The notes under the pieces: generated by a model
Seen by the model: the letters and a program-made list of their open reading frames with translations, nothing else
Told to the model about the DNA's origin: nothing
Databases searched by the model: none
In this document: piece by piece, positions 54,648-62,663 of the stretch
Layout: each line of letters begins with the position of its first letter
Numbering within the stretch: the first letter of the stretch is position 1
DNA from: Phycobacter azelaicus
Lineage (GTDB): Bacteria; Pseudomonadota; Alphaproteobacteria; Rhodobacterales; Rhodobacteraceae
Direction: 5' to 3'
DNA length: 64,000 nucleotides
Assembly: GCF_014884385.1 (NCBI RefSeq)
Contig: NZ_WKFH01000003.1
Span: 1,224,001 to 1,288,000, forward strand
Program-made: the position numbers and the translations under genes

Positions 54648-55817
54648 TTAGCGCGGCATCGGATTACTGGCGCGGTTGTAGGGCGTCCAATTGGTGATTT
54701 CGGGGTAATACATCTGACGCCAGCGGCGCACGCGCGGGTTCATCATACGGCGCCAGACCGGCGGCATCATCGCGGCAATGGTCATCACCGGATAGCCGTA
54801 GGGCAACTGAGGCGCATCGGCTTCGGTGTAGTTCTGCAAAAGGGGAAAGCGTCGATCGGGTTTGTAGTGGTGGTCCGAATGACGCTGTAGATTTATCAAG
54901 AGCCAGTTCGACGCCTTGTGTGCCGCATTCCAGGAATGGCAGGGGCGCACATGTTCGTACTTGCCATCGCCGAGGTGCTTGCGAGTTAGACCGTAGTGCT
55001 CCACATAGTTCACCAGCTCTAGCTGCCAGATGGCGACACCCGCCTGCACCAGGAACAGCACCAGCCCGCCGAAGCCACCCAGAATGACCGCAAGCAGCAG
55101 CATCGCGCCCTGCAAGGCCCAGTAGCGGAAGAAGGGATTGGAAAGATCCGTCCAGGGACGATCTTTCTTGGCGAGCTTCTCCTTCTCGGCGCGAAAGGCG
55201 GATTGCCAGCATTCGCGCAGCACGCGCGGATAGAACCGGTGAAAACCCTCGTTGTAGCGTGCGGTGACCGGATCGCGCGGGGTGCCGACATAGCGGTGAT
55301 GCACCAGGAGATGCTCTGATCGGAAATGCGAGTAGAGCACCATCGCCAGAAGGATATCGGCCAGCCAGCGCTCAAGGCGGCTGCGCTGGTGCATCAGCTC
55401 GTGACTGTAGTTGATGCCCACGGTGCCGCTGATCACGCCCATGCCGAAGAATAGGCCGAATTTCTCCAAACCGCTGAGGCTCTCGTTTCCGGCCACATAG
55501 GCGATCAACCCGAACAGCGTCAGGAATTGGATCGGGACCCAGGCGATGGTCAGAAGGCTGTACCAGCGCAGGTCATCCTCGGGAGTCTGGGGATCGGCAT
55601 TGTCGAGGTGGAGGCCAAAAACGCCATCAAGTGCGGCAAAAAGGTACCATGTCACCAGCGGCGTCAGCAGAATCCACCAGCCGCCCATAATTGCGGAGAA
55701 CCATAACAGCGGCACCAGGAGGAAAGACAGCCAGAAGGGCAGGGCAGATTGCCAGCGCCGCAGGGTGTCCGGCGTGATCCTGTGTGCGATACGGTCGGCA
55801 GTTGCAGAAGGTTTCAT
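54648..55817 (-). CDS. alkB: alkane 1-monooxygenase AlkB
   Basis: AlkB hydroxylates medium-chain n-alkanes at the terminal carbon with a membrane diiron centre and rubredoxin electrons. The 389-residue protein has several hydrophobic segments and all histidine boxes: HELMH (139-143), EHLLVHH (168-174), and LQRHSDHH (310-317), plus the signature NYVEHYGL (270-277). No rubredoxin, rubredoxin reductase or alkane regulator gene is adjacent, so electron partners must be encoded elsewhere. It is monocistronic by its surroundings. Confidence 0.95.
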   Translation of the reverse strand: MKPSATADRIAHRITPDTLRRWQSALPFWLSFLLVPLLWFSAIMGGWWILLTPLVTWYLFAALDGVFGLHLDNADPQTPEDDLRWYSLLTIAWVPIQFLTLFGLIAYVAGNESLSGLEKFGLFFGMGVISGTVGINYSHELMHQRSRLERWLADILLAMVLYSHFRSEHLLVHHRYVGTPRDPVTARYNEGFHRFYPRVLRECWQSAFRAEKEKLAKKDRPWTDLSNPFFRYWALQGAMLLLAVILGGFGGLVLFLVQAGVAIWQLELVNYVEHYGLTRKHLGDGKYEHVRPCHSWNAAHKASNWLLINLQRHSDHHYKPDRRFPLLQNYTEADAPQLPYGYPVMTIAAMMPPVWRRMMNPRVRRWRQMYYPEITNWTPYNRASNPMPR

Positions 55818-55898
55818 CCTCGGCTCTCCGATGAACTCATGGCGCGTCTGGTGAAACCCTATGCCGGGAGGGTTGGAAACCCAAGGGGGCGAATGGCC

Positions 55899-56978
55899 TC
55901 AGTTTTTCGCGTTTTTGTCCCCGCGCCACAGGTCAAAGGCCTTGCGCATCACCGTGGGCAGGTCGGATGGGCGGAAATCATGCTTGGTGATCACCTCTTG
56001 CGCTGGGCCAGGGGAGAAACTGCCCGGCAGTTCAGCCACCATCACCCGCAGGATCAGGTGGAAATGGGTGAAGGTATGGCGCACTTCGGCACCCAGATCC
56101 TGCCAATCGGCCTTGAACGGCGGTGCAGGCTCGGGCGCGTCATTCCAGTCCGAACCGGGCCAGCCAAGCATGCCGCCCAACAACCCCTTGTCCGGACGTC
56201 GCTCAAGCAACCAGTCGCCTGCAGCGCTCCGCGCAAGGTAGACGATACCATGGCGGGTGGGCTTCGGTTTTTTCGGTGTCTTCTTGGGCAGCTCTGCCGC
56301 CGTGCCTGCAATGCGCGCTGCGCAAGGATCCCGCCAGGGGCAGATGCCGCAGGCAGGCGATTTCGGCGTGCAGATGGTGGCGCCCAGATCCATCACCGCC
56401 TGAGCATGGCAGCCGGGGCGCTCTTGCGGTGTCAGCTCTGCTGCACGCTCTTTCAAGAGCGGCTTCGAGCCGGGGAGCGGCTCGTGAATGTCATGTAGGC
56501 GGGCCATCACCCGCTCTACATTGCCATCCAGAACCACTTCAGAGTGGTCAAATGCGATCGAGGCGATGGCGGCGGCAGTGTAGGGGCCGATGCCGGGGAG
56601 TTTCAGCAGGCCCTCGTAGGTGTCGGGAAAGGTGCCATCCAGATCACGCGCCACGACACGTGCGCATTTGAGGAGATTGCGGGCGCGGGCGTAGTAGCCA
56701 AGACCGGCCCATTCGCCCATGACATCAGCGTCAGCTGCAGCAGCAAGATCCATGACCGTCGGCCAGCGGCTTGTGAAACGGTGAAAATAATCCTTCACGG
56801 CGGCAACGGTGGTTTGCTGCAGCATCACCTCGCTCAGCCAGACGCGATAGGGATCGGGCAGTACACCTGCCGCGCGATCCGCAGGGCTGACACGCCAGGG
56901 CAGGCTGCGGGCGTGGGTATCGTACCAAGCCAACAGATCGCGCCCTAGCCCTTCGGCATCCTCTTTCAGGTCACGCAT
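55899..56978 (-). CDS. mutY: A/G-specific adenine glycosylase MutY
   Basis: MutY removes adenine mispaired with 8-oxoguanine. The 359-residue protein has catalytic E50 (WLSEVMLQQT) and D151 (VVLDGNVERVMARL), helix-hairpin-helix LPGIGPYTAAAI, and the 4Fe-4S loop C203, C210, C213, C219. The C-terminal NUDIX-like recognition domain (GIVYLARSAAGDWLLERRPDKGLLGGMLGWPG) is intact. It is divergent from dciA and 81 bases from alkB. Confidence 0.96.
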   Translation of the reverse strand: MRDLKEDAEGLGRDLLAWYDTHARSLPWRVSPADRAAGVLPDPYRVWLSEVMLQQTTVAAVKDYFHRFTSRWPTVMDLAAAADADVMGEWAGLGYYARARNLLKCARVVARDLDGTFPDTYEGLLKLPGIGPYTAAAIASIAFDHSEVVLDGNVERVMARLHDIHEPLPGSKPLLKERAAELTPQERPGCHAQAVMDLGATICTPKSPACGICPWRDPCAARIAGTAAELPKKTPKKPKPTRHGIVYLARSAAGDWLLERRPDKGLLGGMLGWPGSDWNDAPEPAPPFKADWQDLGAEVRHTFTHFHLILRVMVAELPGSFSPGPAQEVITKHDFRPSDLPTVMRKAFDLWRGDKNAKN

Positions 56979-57064
56979 AGTTTACCCCCTGCCTGATCTT
57001 GTTTCGCTGGCGCTTGCAAACGGACCCTTTACAATAGGGCGCACAGTCACGCAAAACCACAGTC

Positions 57065-57592
57065 ATGTCAGTCAGACGCAGCAGCACACGCGGGTTCGCA
57101 CGGACCTCCAAGCTTTTGAACGATCAGATTCGCAAGGCGGGCGAAAGCCGGGGCTTTGCGGTGTCCCGTCTGCTCACCCATTGGGAAGAGATCGTCGGCA
57201 CCGATCTGGCGGCTATGGCGCGGCCCGTAAAGGTCGGCTACGGGCGCAGCTCCTTCGGGGCGACGCTAACGGTGCTGACCACGGGCGCCAATGCGCCGAT
57301 GCTGGAAATGCAAAAGGAAAAGCTGCGGGAAAAGGTCAACGCGGTCTACGGCTACAATGCGATCTCCAAAGTTCTGATCACCCAGACCGCTCCGATCGGG
57401 TTTTCCGAAGGTCAGGTCTCGTTCAAATATGCGCCCAAACAGGCCGCTCCGATCCAGCCCGATCCACAGGCGGTTACTGAGGCCGCCCAAGTGGCCGAAG
57501 GTGTCGGTGATGAGGGGCTGCGCGCCGCGCTGGAACGGCTGGGGCGCAACGTTCTTACAAAACAGAAAACAATGCGAAAGGGGTATGAATGA
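57065..57592 (+). CDS. dciA: DUF721/DciA family protein
   Basis: DciA-type proteins load or assist the replicative helicase DnaB in most bacteria that lack DnaC. The 175-residue product has the N-terminal TRGFARTSKLLNDQIRKAGESRGFAVSRLLTHWEEIVGTDLAAMARPVKV domain of DUF721 and a less conserved tail. The order mutY-dciA-dsbA fits other alphaproteobacteria as I know them. Its end overlaps the dsbA start by four bases (ATGA). Confidence 0.85.
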   Translation: MSVRRSSTRGFARTSKLLNDQIRKAGESRGFAVSRLLTHWEEIVGTDLAAMARPVKVGYGRSSFGATLTVLTTGANAPMLEMQKEKLREKVNAVYGYNAISKVLITQTAPIGFSEGQVSFKYAPKQAAPIQPDPQAVTEAAQVAEGVGDEGLRAALERLGRNVLTKQKTMRKGYE

Positions 57593-58260
57593 CCCGTCTT
57601 ATGTCTGGTGTCTTTGCCGTGGTGGCGCTTGTTGCCGGGGCCTATGCCATCTCTGGACTGGGTGGCCAAAACCGGTTGCCTGAAAACCCGCTGATCGGCG
57701 CTGCTGTCGCGCAGGAAGCCGAGGTCGACACCTCGACCATCATCGAGATGGTGCAGGGCGCCGAGGACGCGCCGGTGACACTGATCGAATACGCCTCCTA
57801 CACCTGTCCGCACTGCGCCAACTTCCATACCGGCCCTTATAAGCAGCTGAAGGCGGATTACATCGACACCGGCAAGGTCAAGTTTATCTACCGTGAGGTC
57901 TATTTTGACCGCTACGGCCTCTGGGCATCGGCCATCGCGCGCTGCGCTGGCCCGGATAAGTTCTTTGGCATCACCGATCTGATCTTCCAGCAGCAATCCG
58001 AGTGGGCCCGTGCTGGCGGCGCCACCGAGATCGTTGATGCGCTGCGCAAGATCGGCCTTTTGGCTGGCCTCGAAAAGGACCAGCTGGAGGCCTGCCTGCA
58101 GGACGGCACCAAACTGCAGACCTTGGTGACCTGGTATCAGGAAAACGCCGAAAAGGATGATGTGACATCGACGCCGTCTTTCGTTCTGAACGGCAGGAAG
58201 ATCGAGAACCAGTCCTACGAGTCCTTCAAGGCACTTATAGACGCTGAACTGGAAGGCTAA
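57589..58260 (+). CDS. dsbA: DsbA family thiol:disulfide oxidoreductase
   Basis: The 223-residue product has an N-terminal signal anchor (about 4-24; a cleavage site near AVA-QEA is also possible) and a thioredoxin-4 domain with C73-P-H-C76 in YASYTCPHCANFH and the cis-Pro loop STPSFVLNG. It oxidises or isomerises disulfides in the periplasm. It is coupled with dciA by an ATGA overlap and ended by a terminator. A DsbC/ScsC-type isomerase role cannot be excluded. Confidence 0.92.
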   Translation: MTRLMSGVFAVVALVAGAYAISGLGGQNRLPENPLIGAAVAQEAEVDTSTIIEMVQGAEDAPVTLIEYASYTCPHCANFHTGPYKQLKADYIDTGKVKFIYREVYFDRYGLWASAIARCAGPDKFFGITDLIFQQQSEWARAGGATEIVDALRKIGLLAGLEKDQLEACLQDGTKLQTLVTWYQENAEKDDVTSTPSFVLNGRKIENQSYESFKALIDAELEG

Positions 58261-58285
58261 TCCGCTTCAGAAATGCGAGAAGGCA

Positions 58286-58312
58286 AAACCCGGTCCCAGT
58301 GGCCGGGTTTTT
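58286..58312 (+). terminator. terminator of dsbA
   Basis: AACCCGG pairs with CCGGGTT across a nine-base loop, followed by TTTC. It lies 26 bases after the dsbA stop. Confidence 0.88.
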
Positions 58313-58472
58313 CAATGATGAAATCGACAAGGCGTTTTGGTCCGCTTTGAGCCCCGGAGCTGTCACCCTTTGGATGGAACTGTGCGAACAGACACCTAGG
58401 GCTTGAGTTGTGGACGTGTAATCGTCGCTTGCTTTAGGATGCTAGCAAGAGATCAACGAAAGGACCATCTCG

Positions 58473-59510
58473 ATGCGGATACTTGTATCTACTCTCGCGG
58501 CGGCGTTTGTCATAGCGGTAGGTGGAGCGAATGCCGCGGAGACGATCAGCGGATCAGTCACATACCGCGAACGGATTGCCATGCCGCCCGGTGTGACCCT
58601 TGAGGTGCAACTTGAAGACGTATCACGGATGGACGCCCCGGCAAAAATCATCAGTGAGGTAACCATGAACGAGGCGGGCAACCCGCCATACGACATCATC
58701 ATCCCCTATAACCCAGACGCAATACAGGATGGACGGCGCTATACCGTGCGCGCCAGTCTGCGGATGGGCGAGCGGTTGTTGTTCACGACTGACACTCATA
58801 CCCCTGTCCTATCGGATGGCGCGGGCACCGACGTGTCGATAACCATGGTGCAGGTACAGGTTCTGGCTGAACCGCCCCGCCGAATGATCGGAGAGTTCGT
58901 GTATTTCGCGGATGCTGCGACGTTTACCACATGCGGAGGAGAGGAAACCTATCCAGTTGCTGTGGAAGGTGCGTATCCCATTGCGGAACGCGGTTACCTC
59001 GACGCGCAGCCTAAGCCGATGGCTTCGGTCGTTGCCGTCTTGGACGGAGAGATTGTCGAACGCGACGGCATGGAAGGCGGTCGGCGCGATATGCTGGTGA
59101 TTGACCGGCTTGCCGGGTTCGTGCCCGGGATGACCTGTGAGCGTGCAATGGCCGACGCGGATGTCGAAAACACCTATTGGCGCATCCTGTCGATTGGCGG
59201 CGCAACGATTGAGGCCGCCGAGGATCGGCGAGAGCCGCACATCATCCTGCGTCCAGATGAAGGGGCATTTACCTCAACCATTGGCTGCAACACCGTCAAT
59301 GGAAGCTATTCATTCGATGTCCCATCACTCAAGCTGGCTGCAGGCCCCATGACCATGATGGCTTGCCCACCGCCGCTCGATGAGGTCGAACGGGCATGGA
59401 CCGAGGGCATAGCCTCGGTTAGCGAGGTCATCGTGACAGGTCCCACGATGGAGTTGCGTAGTGCGGAGGGAAAAACTGTTGCGTTTCTCGAGGCCGTGGC
59501 GCTGCCCTGA
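58473..59510 (+). CDS. YbaY/META-domain envelope protein
   Basis: The 345-residue product has a Sec signal peptide (MRILVSTLAAAFVIAVGGANA). The N-terminal third (about 25-130) resembles the YbaY/YscW lipoprotein fold (ISGSVTYRERIAMPPGVTLEVQLEDVSRMDAPAKII). The middle (about 135-210) resembles an NlpE-like segment (RMIGEFVYFADAATFTTCGGEETYPV), and the last third (about 235-340) is a META/HslJ domain (NTYWRILSIGGATI, TIGCNTVNGSYSF, MTMMACPPPLDEVERAW). No lipobox Cys. Function unknown; META and NlpE parts suggest envelope stress. AAAGGA eight bases before the ATG. No operon partner. Confidence 0.75.
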   Translation: MRILVSTLAAAFVIAVGGANAAETISGSVTYRERIAMPPGVTLEVQLEDVSRMDAPAKIISEVTMNEAGNPPYDIIIPYNPDAIQDGRRYTVRASLRMGERLLFTTDTHTPVLSDGAGTDVSITMVQVQVLAEPPRRMIGEFVYFADAATFTTCGGEETYPVAVEGAYPIAERGYLDAQPKPMASVVAVLDGEIVERDGMEGGRRDMLVIDRLAGFVPGMTCERAMADADVENTYWRILSIGGATIEAAEDRREPHIILRPDEGAFTSTIGCNTVNGSYSFDVPSLKLAAGPMTMMACPPPLDEVERAWTEGIASVSEVIVTGPTMELRSAEGKTVAFLEAVALP

Positions 59511-59520
59511 TCAGCCACCA

Positions 59521-59560
59521 AAGGATTCACAAATCGATTCTTTCGTCGTGTAGAATCCTT
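59521..59560. repeat. intergenic inverted repeat between the META protein gene and lpxK
   Basis: AAGGATTC (59521-59528) and GAATCCTT (59553-59560) form a perfect stem of eight pairs with a 24-base loop that can fold further. It lies in the 113-base convergent gap, so it may end both transcripts, but no T tract follows. A second small stem GCGG-AAAAAA-CCGC lies nearby. Confidence 0.5.
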
Positions 59561-59623
59561 GCCTGTGGCCCAACGGCGGAAAAAACCGCAAAGCAGACCT
59601 TACAGTGTTTTCGCTTATTCCGG

Positions 59624-60628
59624 CTAAGCTGGCCGTGGTGCCTTCCGTTTCACAAGATCCGTCAAAGTATCTGCATCTTCGATCTCAAGGCGCACGGGTA
59701 GTGTGATCACCTTGTAGCGGAAACTCGCAGGCAGGCGTACGGCGTCTTTTTCGGTGGTGACAAGCTGGGCGTTCAGCGCTTTTGCCTCCGCTTCCAGCCG
59801 TGTCAGCAGCGCTGCTGGAAGGGTCTGGTGATCATCCAGCGCCTCGGCCCGGACCAGATCGGCGCCGAGGGCTTTGAGCGTGTCAAAGAACTTTTGCGGA
59901 TAGCCGATCCCGGCAAAGGCGAGAACCCGCGTTCCCTGCCAGGGCATTCCAGTTGGCAGGGGGGCGAGGTGCCCTGTGACGTGAGGCAGATCCCCGATGG
60001 CTTGGCCCCACAGGCGGGCGAACTTCTCTTGCGCTGCAGGATCACCGATGGAGAGTACGGCATCGGCGCGCTTCAGCCCCTCGGCCACCGGTTCGCGCAG
60101 GGGGCCTGCGGGCAAGCAGCGGCCGTTGCCAAAGCCCCGCGCCGCATCCACCACCACCAGGGACAGATCCTTTGCCAATGCGGGGTTCTGAAAACCGTCG
60201 TCCAGAAGGATCACCGTTGCACCCGCATCCGCGGCCGCGCACGCTCCGGCGGCGCGATCGCGGGCGACCCAGACATCGGCAAAGGCGGCCAGCAACAGCG
60301 GTTCGTCCCCGGTGTGTGACGCCTTGTGCCGCGCCGGGTCCACCTCTTCGGGGCCAGTGATGCTGCCGCCATAGCCGCGGCTGACCACATGGGGTGTGTG
60401 CCCCATGGCGCGCAAGGCTTCGATCAGCCAGATCACGGTGGGGGTTTTGCCAGTGCCACCTGCGTTCAGGTTGCCAACGCAAATGACCGGAACCCCAATG
60501 CGTTCCGGCGTCGCTTTTGAAAGGCGAGAGCGGGTTGCAGCCGCGTAGACCCAGCCGAGCGGCGCAAGGAGCGTTGAGCGTAGATCAAAGGCGCCGACCG
60601 GTTTGGTCCAGAACTCAGGAGGTCGCAT
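59624..60628 (-). CDS. lpxK: tetraacyldisaccharide 4'-kinase LpxK
   Basis: LpxK phosphorylates the 4' position of the lipid A disaccharide at the inner membrane. The 334-residue product has an N-terminal hydrophobic anchor region (about 18-31) and a P-loop in [14 protein letters not shown] (51-64), LLDDGFQ, and ETTTEKD-like [11 protein letters not shown]. The start at 60628 follows GGAGG six bases upstream; the frame is open 18 bases further. It overlaps waaA by 14 bases, so lipid A and core assembly genes are coupled. Confidence 0.94.
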   Translation of the reverse strand: MRPPEFWTKPVGAFDLRSTLLAPLGWVYAAATRSRLSKATPERIGVPVICVGNLNAGGTGKTPTVIWLIEALRAMGHTPHVVSRGYGGSITGPEEVDPARHKASHTGDEPLLLAAFADVWVARDRAAGACAAADAGATVILLDDGFQNPALAKDLSLVVVDAARGFGNGRCLPAGPLREPVAEGLKRADAVLSIGDPAAQEKFARLWGQAIGDLPHVTGHLAPLPTGMPWQGTRVLAFAGIGYPQKFFDTLKALGADLVRAEALDDHQTLPAALLTRLEAEAKALNAQLVTTEKDAVRLPASFRYKVITLPVRLEIEDADTLTDLVKRKAPRPA

Positions 60629-61802
60629 GATGGGCCTCCCGCTCATCCAGAAGGTCCTGCACCCGGTCGATCAACTCATCCGTCACTGCCGCGCCTTCAG
60701 TCACGGCCTCCCAGCCGGCAAGGGCCATTTCGGCGGCCATATCCGGGGCGGAGAGATGCAGCACCATTTCAGCCAGTTCCTGTGCCGTGTAGATACATTC
60801 GGCGGCGCCCACCTCGGCCAGTTGGGCATAGATTTCTTGGTGGCGCACCGTTCCGGGCCCATGCAGGATGGCCGAGCCAAGCGCGGCCGCATCGAGGGGA
60901 GAATGCCCCTCGCGCCCGCGCAAGAGGCTACCACCCATCAGGCAGACCGGTGAAAGACGGTACCAAAGACCCAGTTCCTCTCCATCGGTCAATAGGATCT
61001 GGGTGTAGTCATCCGGCACGTCTCCGGCCTCCCAATCGGCAAATTGCAATCCACTGTCGCGCAGGGCCGAGCGAAAGATTTCAAGGTTGGCGGCACCGTC
61101 CGGGGAAAGGACCAGTATCAGCCGATGGAGCAGCCGAAGCGCGATCCGCTGTGACTCCAGGACCATTGGCAATTCATCGGGGCGCACATGGGCAGCTAGC
61201 CAGACGGGCCGACTTCCCAGCGTGCTCTGCATGTCTTCAAGGTCGTCGTCATTGCAGCCCGGTGGGGTGGTCGATATCCGCAGACGCCCGGAAACCTGTA
61301 CTTTCTGCGGTGACAAACCGATGCGCAAAAGCTGGGCGCGCACGACGGGATCGGCTGTTAGGATCGCGGAAAACCCATCAAACATGCGTTTGCGCTGATC
61401 AGGAAGCCAGCGGCTGGTGCGGCTGGGCAGTTCGTCCTCCGTAACATCTACTAAAAGCGCATCAAGTTCCTGCTCGCGCATACGGCGCAACAGGGTGCGG
61501 CGCAGTCTGCCACCGGACCAGATGCAGAAGTCAGGACGCCAGCGGTCCAGAAAGGCACGCACATCCACTACGGTATCCGGAGGCAGGAGACCTGCAGCAA
61601 TATCGCAGCCTTCGGTATCCTCGGGCACAACCATGTCTGGCTCCCAGGTGCCCAGGATCACAAGATCTGGTCGGGCCGTCTTCAGCCGGGCGCCAAGATC
61701 ACAGAGCGCCAGAAAGCGTTCGGTGCTGGTGGCATGGACCCACAACACTTCGCCGTCCGGGCGGCCGGTCTGGTCTGGCATGGAGGCTTCGCTGAGGGCC
61801 AT
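60615..61802 (-). CDS. waaA: 3-deoxy-D-manno-octulosonic acid (Kdo) transferase
   Basis: WaaA adds Kdo to lipid A. The 395-residue product is the GT30-type glycosyltransferase: a N-terminal domain ([34 protein letters not shown]) and C-terminal segment [29 protein letters not shown], which matches the GGS...GH.PLE..A family pattern. It lacks an obvious N-terminal membrane anchor usual in E. coli WaaA, and it is less conserved than its neighbours, so it may be a divergent or variant transferase. The start at 61802 has a weak SD; 61781 is an alternative. It precedes lpxK. Confidence 0.82.
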   Translation of the reverse strand: MALSEASMPDQTGRPDGEVLWVHATSTERFLALCDLGARLKTARPDLVILGTWEPDMVVPEDTEGCDIAAGLLPPDTVVDVRAFLDRWRPDFCIWSGGRLRRTLLRRMREQELDALLVDVTEDELPSRTSRWLPDQRKRMFDGFSAILTADPVVRAQLLRIGLSPQKVQVSGRLRISTTPPGCNDDDLEDMQSTLGSRPVWLAAHVRPDELPMVLESQRIALRLLHRLILVLSPDGAANLEIFRSALRDSGLQFADWEAGDVPDDYTQILLTDGEELGLWYRLSPVCLMGGSLLRGREGHSPLDAAALGSAILHGPGTVRHQEIYAQLAEVGAAECIYTAQELAEMVLHLSAPDMAAEMALAGWEAVTEGAAVTDELIDRVQDLLDEREAHHATS

Positions 61803-61849
61803 GGTGTCAGTCCGTCAATTCCAGTCATCAGGTGGCGCGCAAAAGCGGG

Positions 61850-62644
61850 TCAGCCGCCTATGCCGGGTCCGTTCGGATCCAGCGCCGCGATCAACTCCTT
61901 ATGCAGGGCCTTGGGCCCGGCCACCACCCCATCAAGCAGTGGCACAGGGTTGTTGAAGCGCAGATCGCTTCCAAATCGGTCACTGGCCCGCCCGCCGGCT
62001 TCGCGCAGGATCAGATCACCGGCGGCGATATCCCATTCCCAGCTGCGTCGCAGGGTCAGCATGGCGCCTGCACGGCCATCGGCCACCTTGGCCATGCGAT
62101 AGGCGAGCGAGGGGCGATAGCTGCGGTTGAAACCGGGCGGCTGGCGGCCTTTCCAGTGTTCCGGGGCAAGATTGGGCCGTGCTGTCAGCACATCGGCCTG
62201 CGCAAGGTCGGTGAGGGCGCTGGTTTCGATCGCGATGCCGTTCAGAGCAGCGCCTTGCCCCAAAGCCGCCGAATACATCCGTTCGCGTTGGGGCAAATAG
62301 ATGACGGCGGCGGTGATCCGCCCACCCCTAGCCACGGCAAGCGAGTGCGCCCAGGTGCGGGACCCTTCGGCAAAGGCGCGGGTGCCGTCGATGGGATCAA
62401 TGATAAAAACGCTGTCTCGTGTTAGCCGGTCTGCGCTGTCCTCGGTTTCCTCGGACAGCCAGCCATAATCGGGTCGGGCGGCGGGCAGCATCTCCTCCAG
62501 AAGAGCATTGACCGCCAGATCAGCCTCGGTCACGGGGCCTTGGCCATCCGGCTTGTCCCAGCGCCGCGCCTCTGGCCCGCTAAAGCGCAGGGCGATCTCA
62601 CCCGCAGCCTCTGCGGCGCGGGTCAGCAGATCCAGATCCGACAT
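61850..62644 (-). CDS. cysQ: inositol-monophosphatase family, CysQ-like 3'(2'),5'-bisphosphate nucleotidase
   Basis: CysQ removes the 3'-phosphate of PAP during sulfate assimilation. The 264-residue product has the family signatures WLSEETEDS, D83-P-I-D86-G-T in FIIDPIDGTRAFAEGS and WEWDIAAGDLILREAGG. The start at 62644 (MSDLDLL) is chosen; the frame is open upstream to a TTG. It lies between pmbA and waaA on the same strand. Other inositol phosphatase roles are possible. Confidence 0.83.
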   Translation of the reverse strand: MSDLDLLTRAAEAAGEIALRFSGPEARRWDKPDGQGPVTEADLAVNALLEEMLPAARPDYGWLSEETEDSADRLTRDSVFIIDPIDGTRAFAEGSRTWAHSLAVARGGRITAAVIYLPQRERMYSAALGQGAALNGIAIETSALTDLAQADVLTARPNLAPEHWKGRQPPGFNRSYRPSLAYRMAKVADGRAGAMLTLRRSWEWDIAAGDLILREAGGRASDRFGSDLRFNNPVPLLDGVVAGPKALHKELIAALDPNGPGIGG

Positions 62645-62663
62645 GTCGCCTATCTGCAGATCC

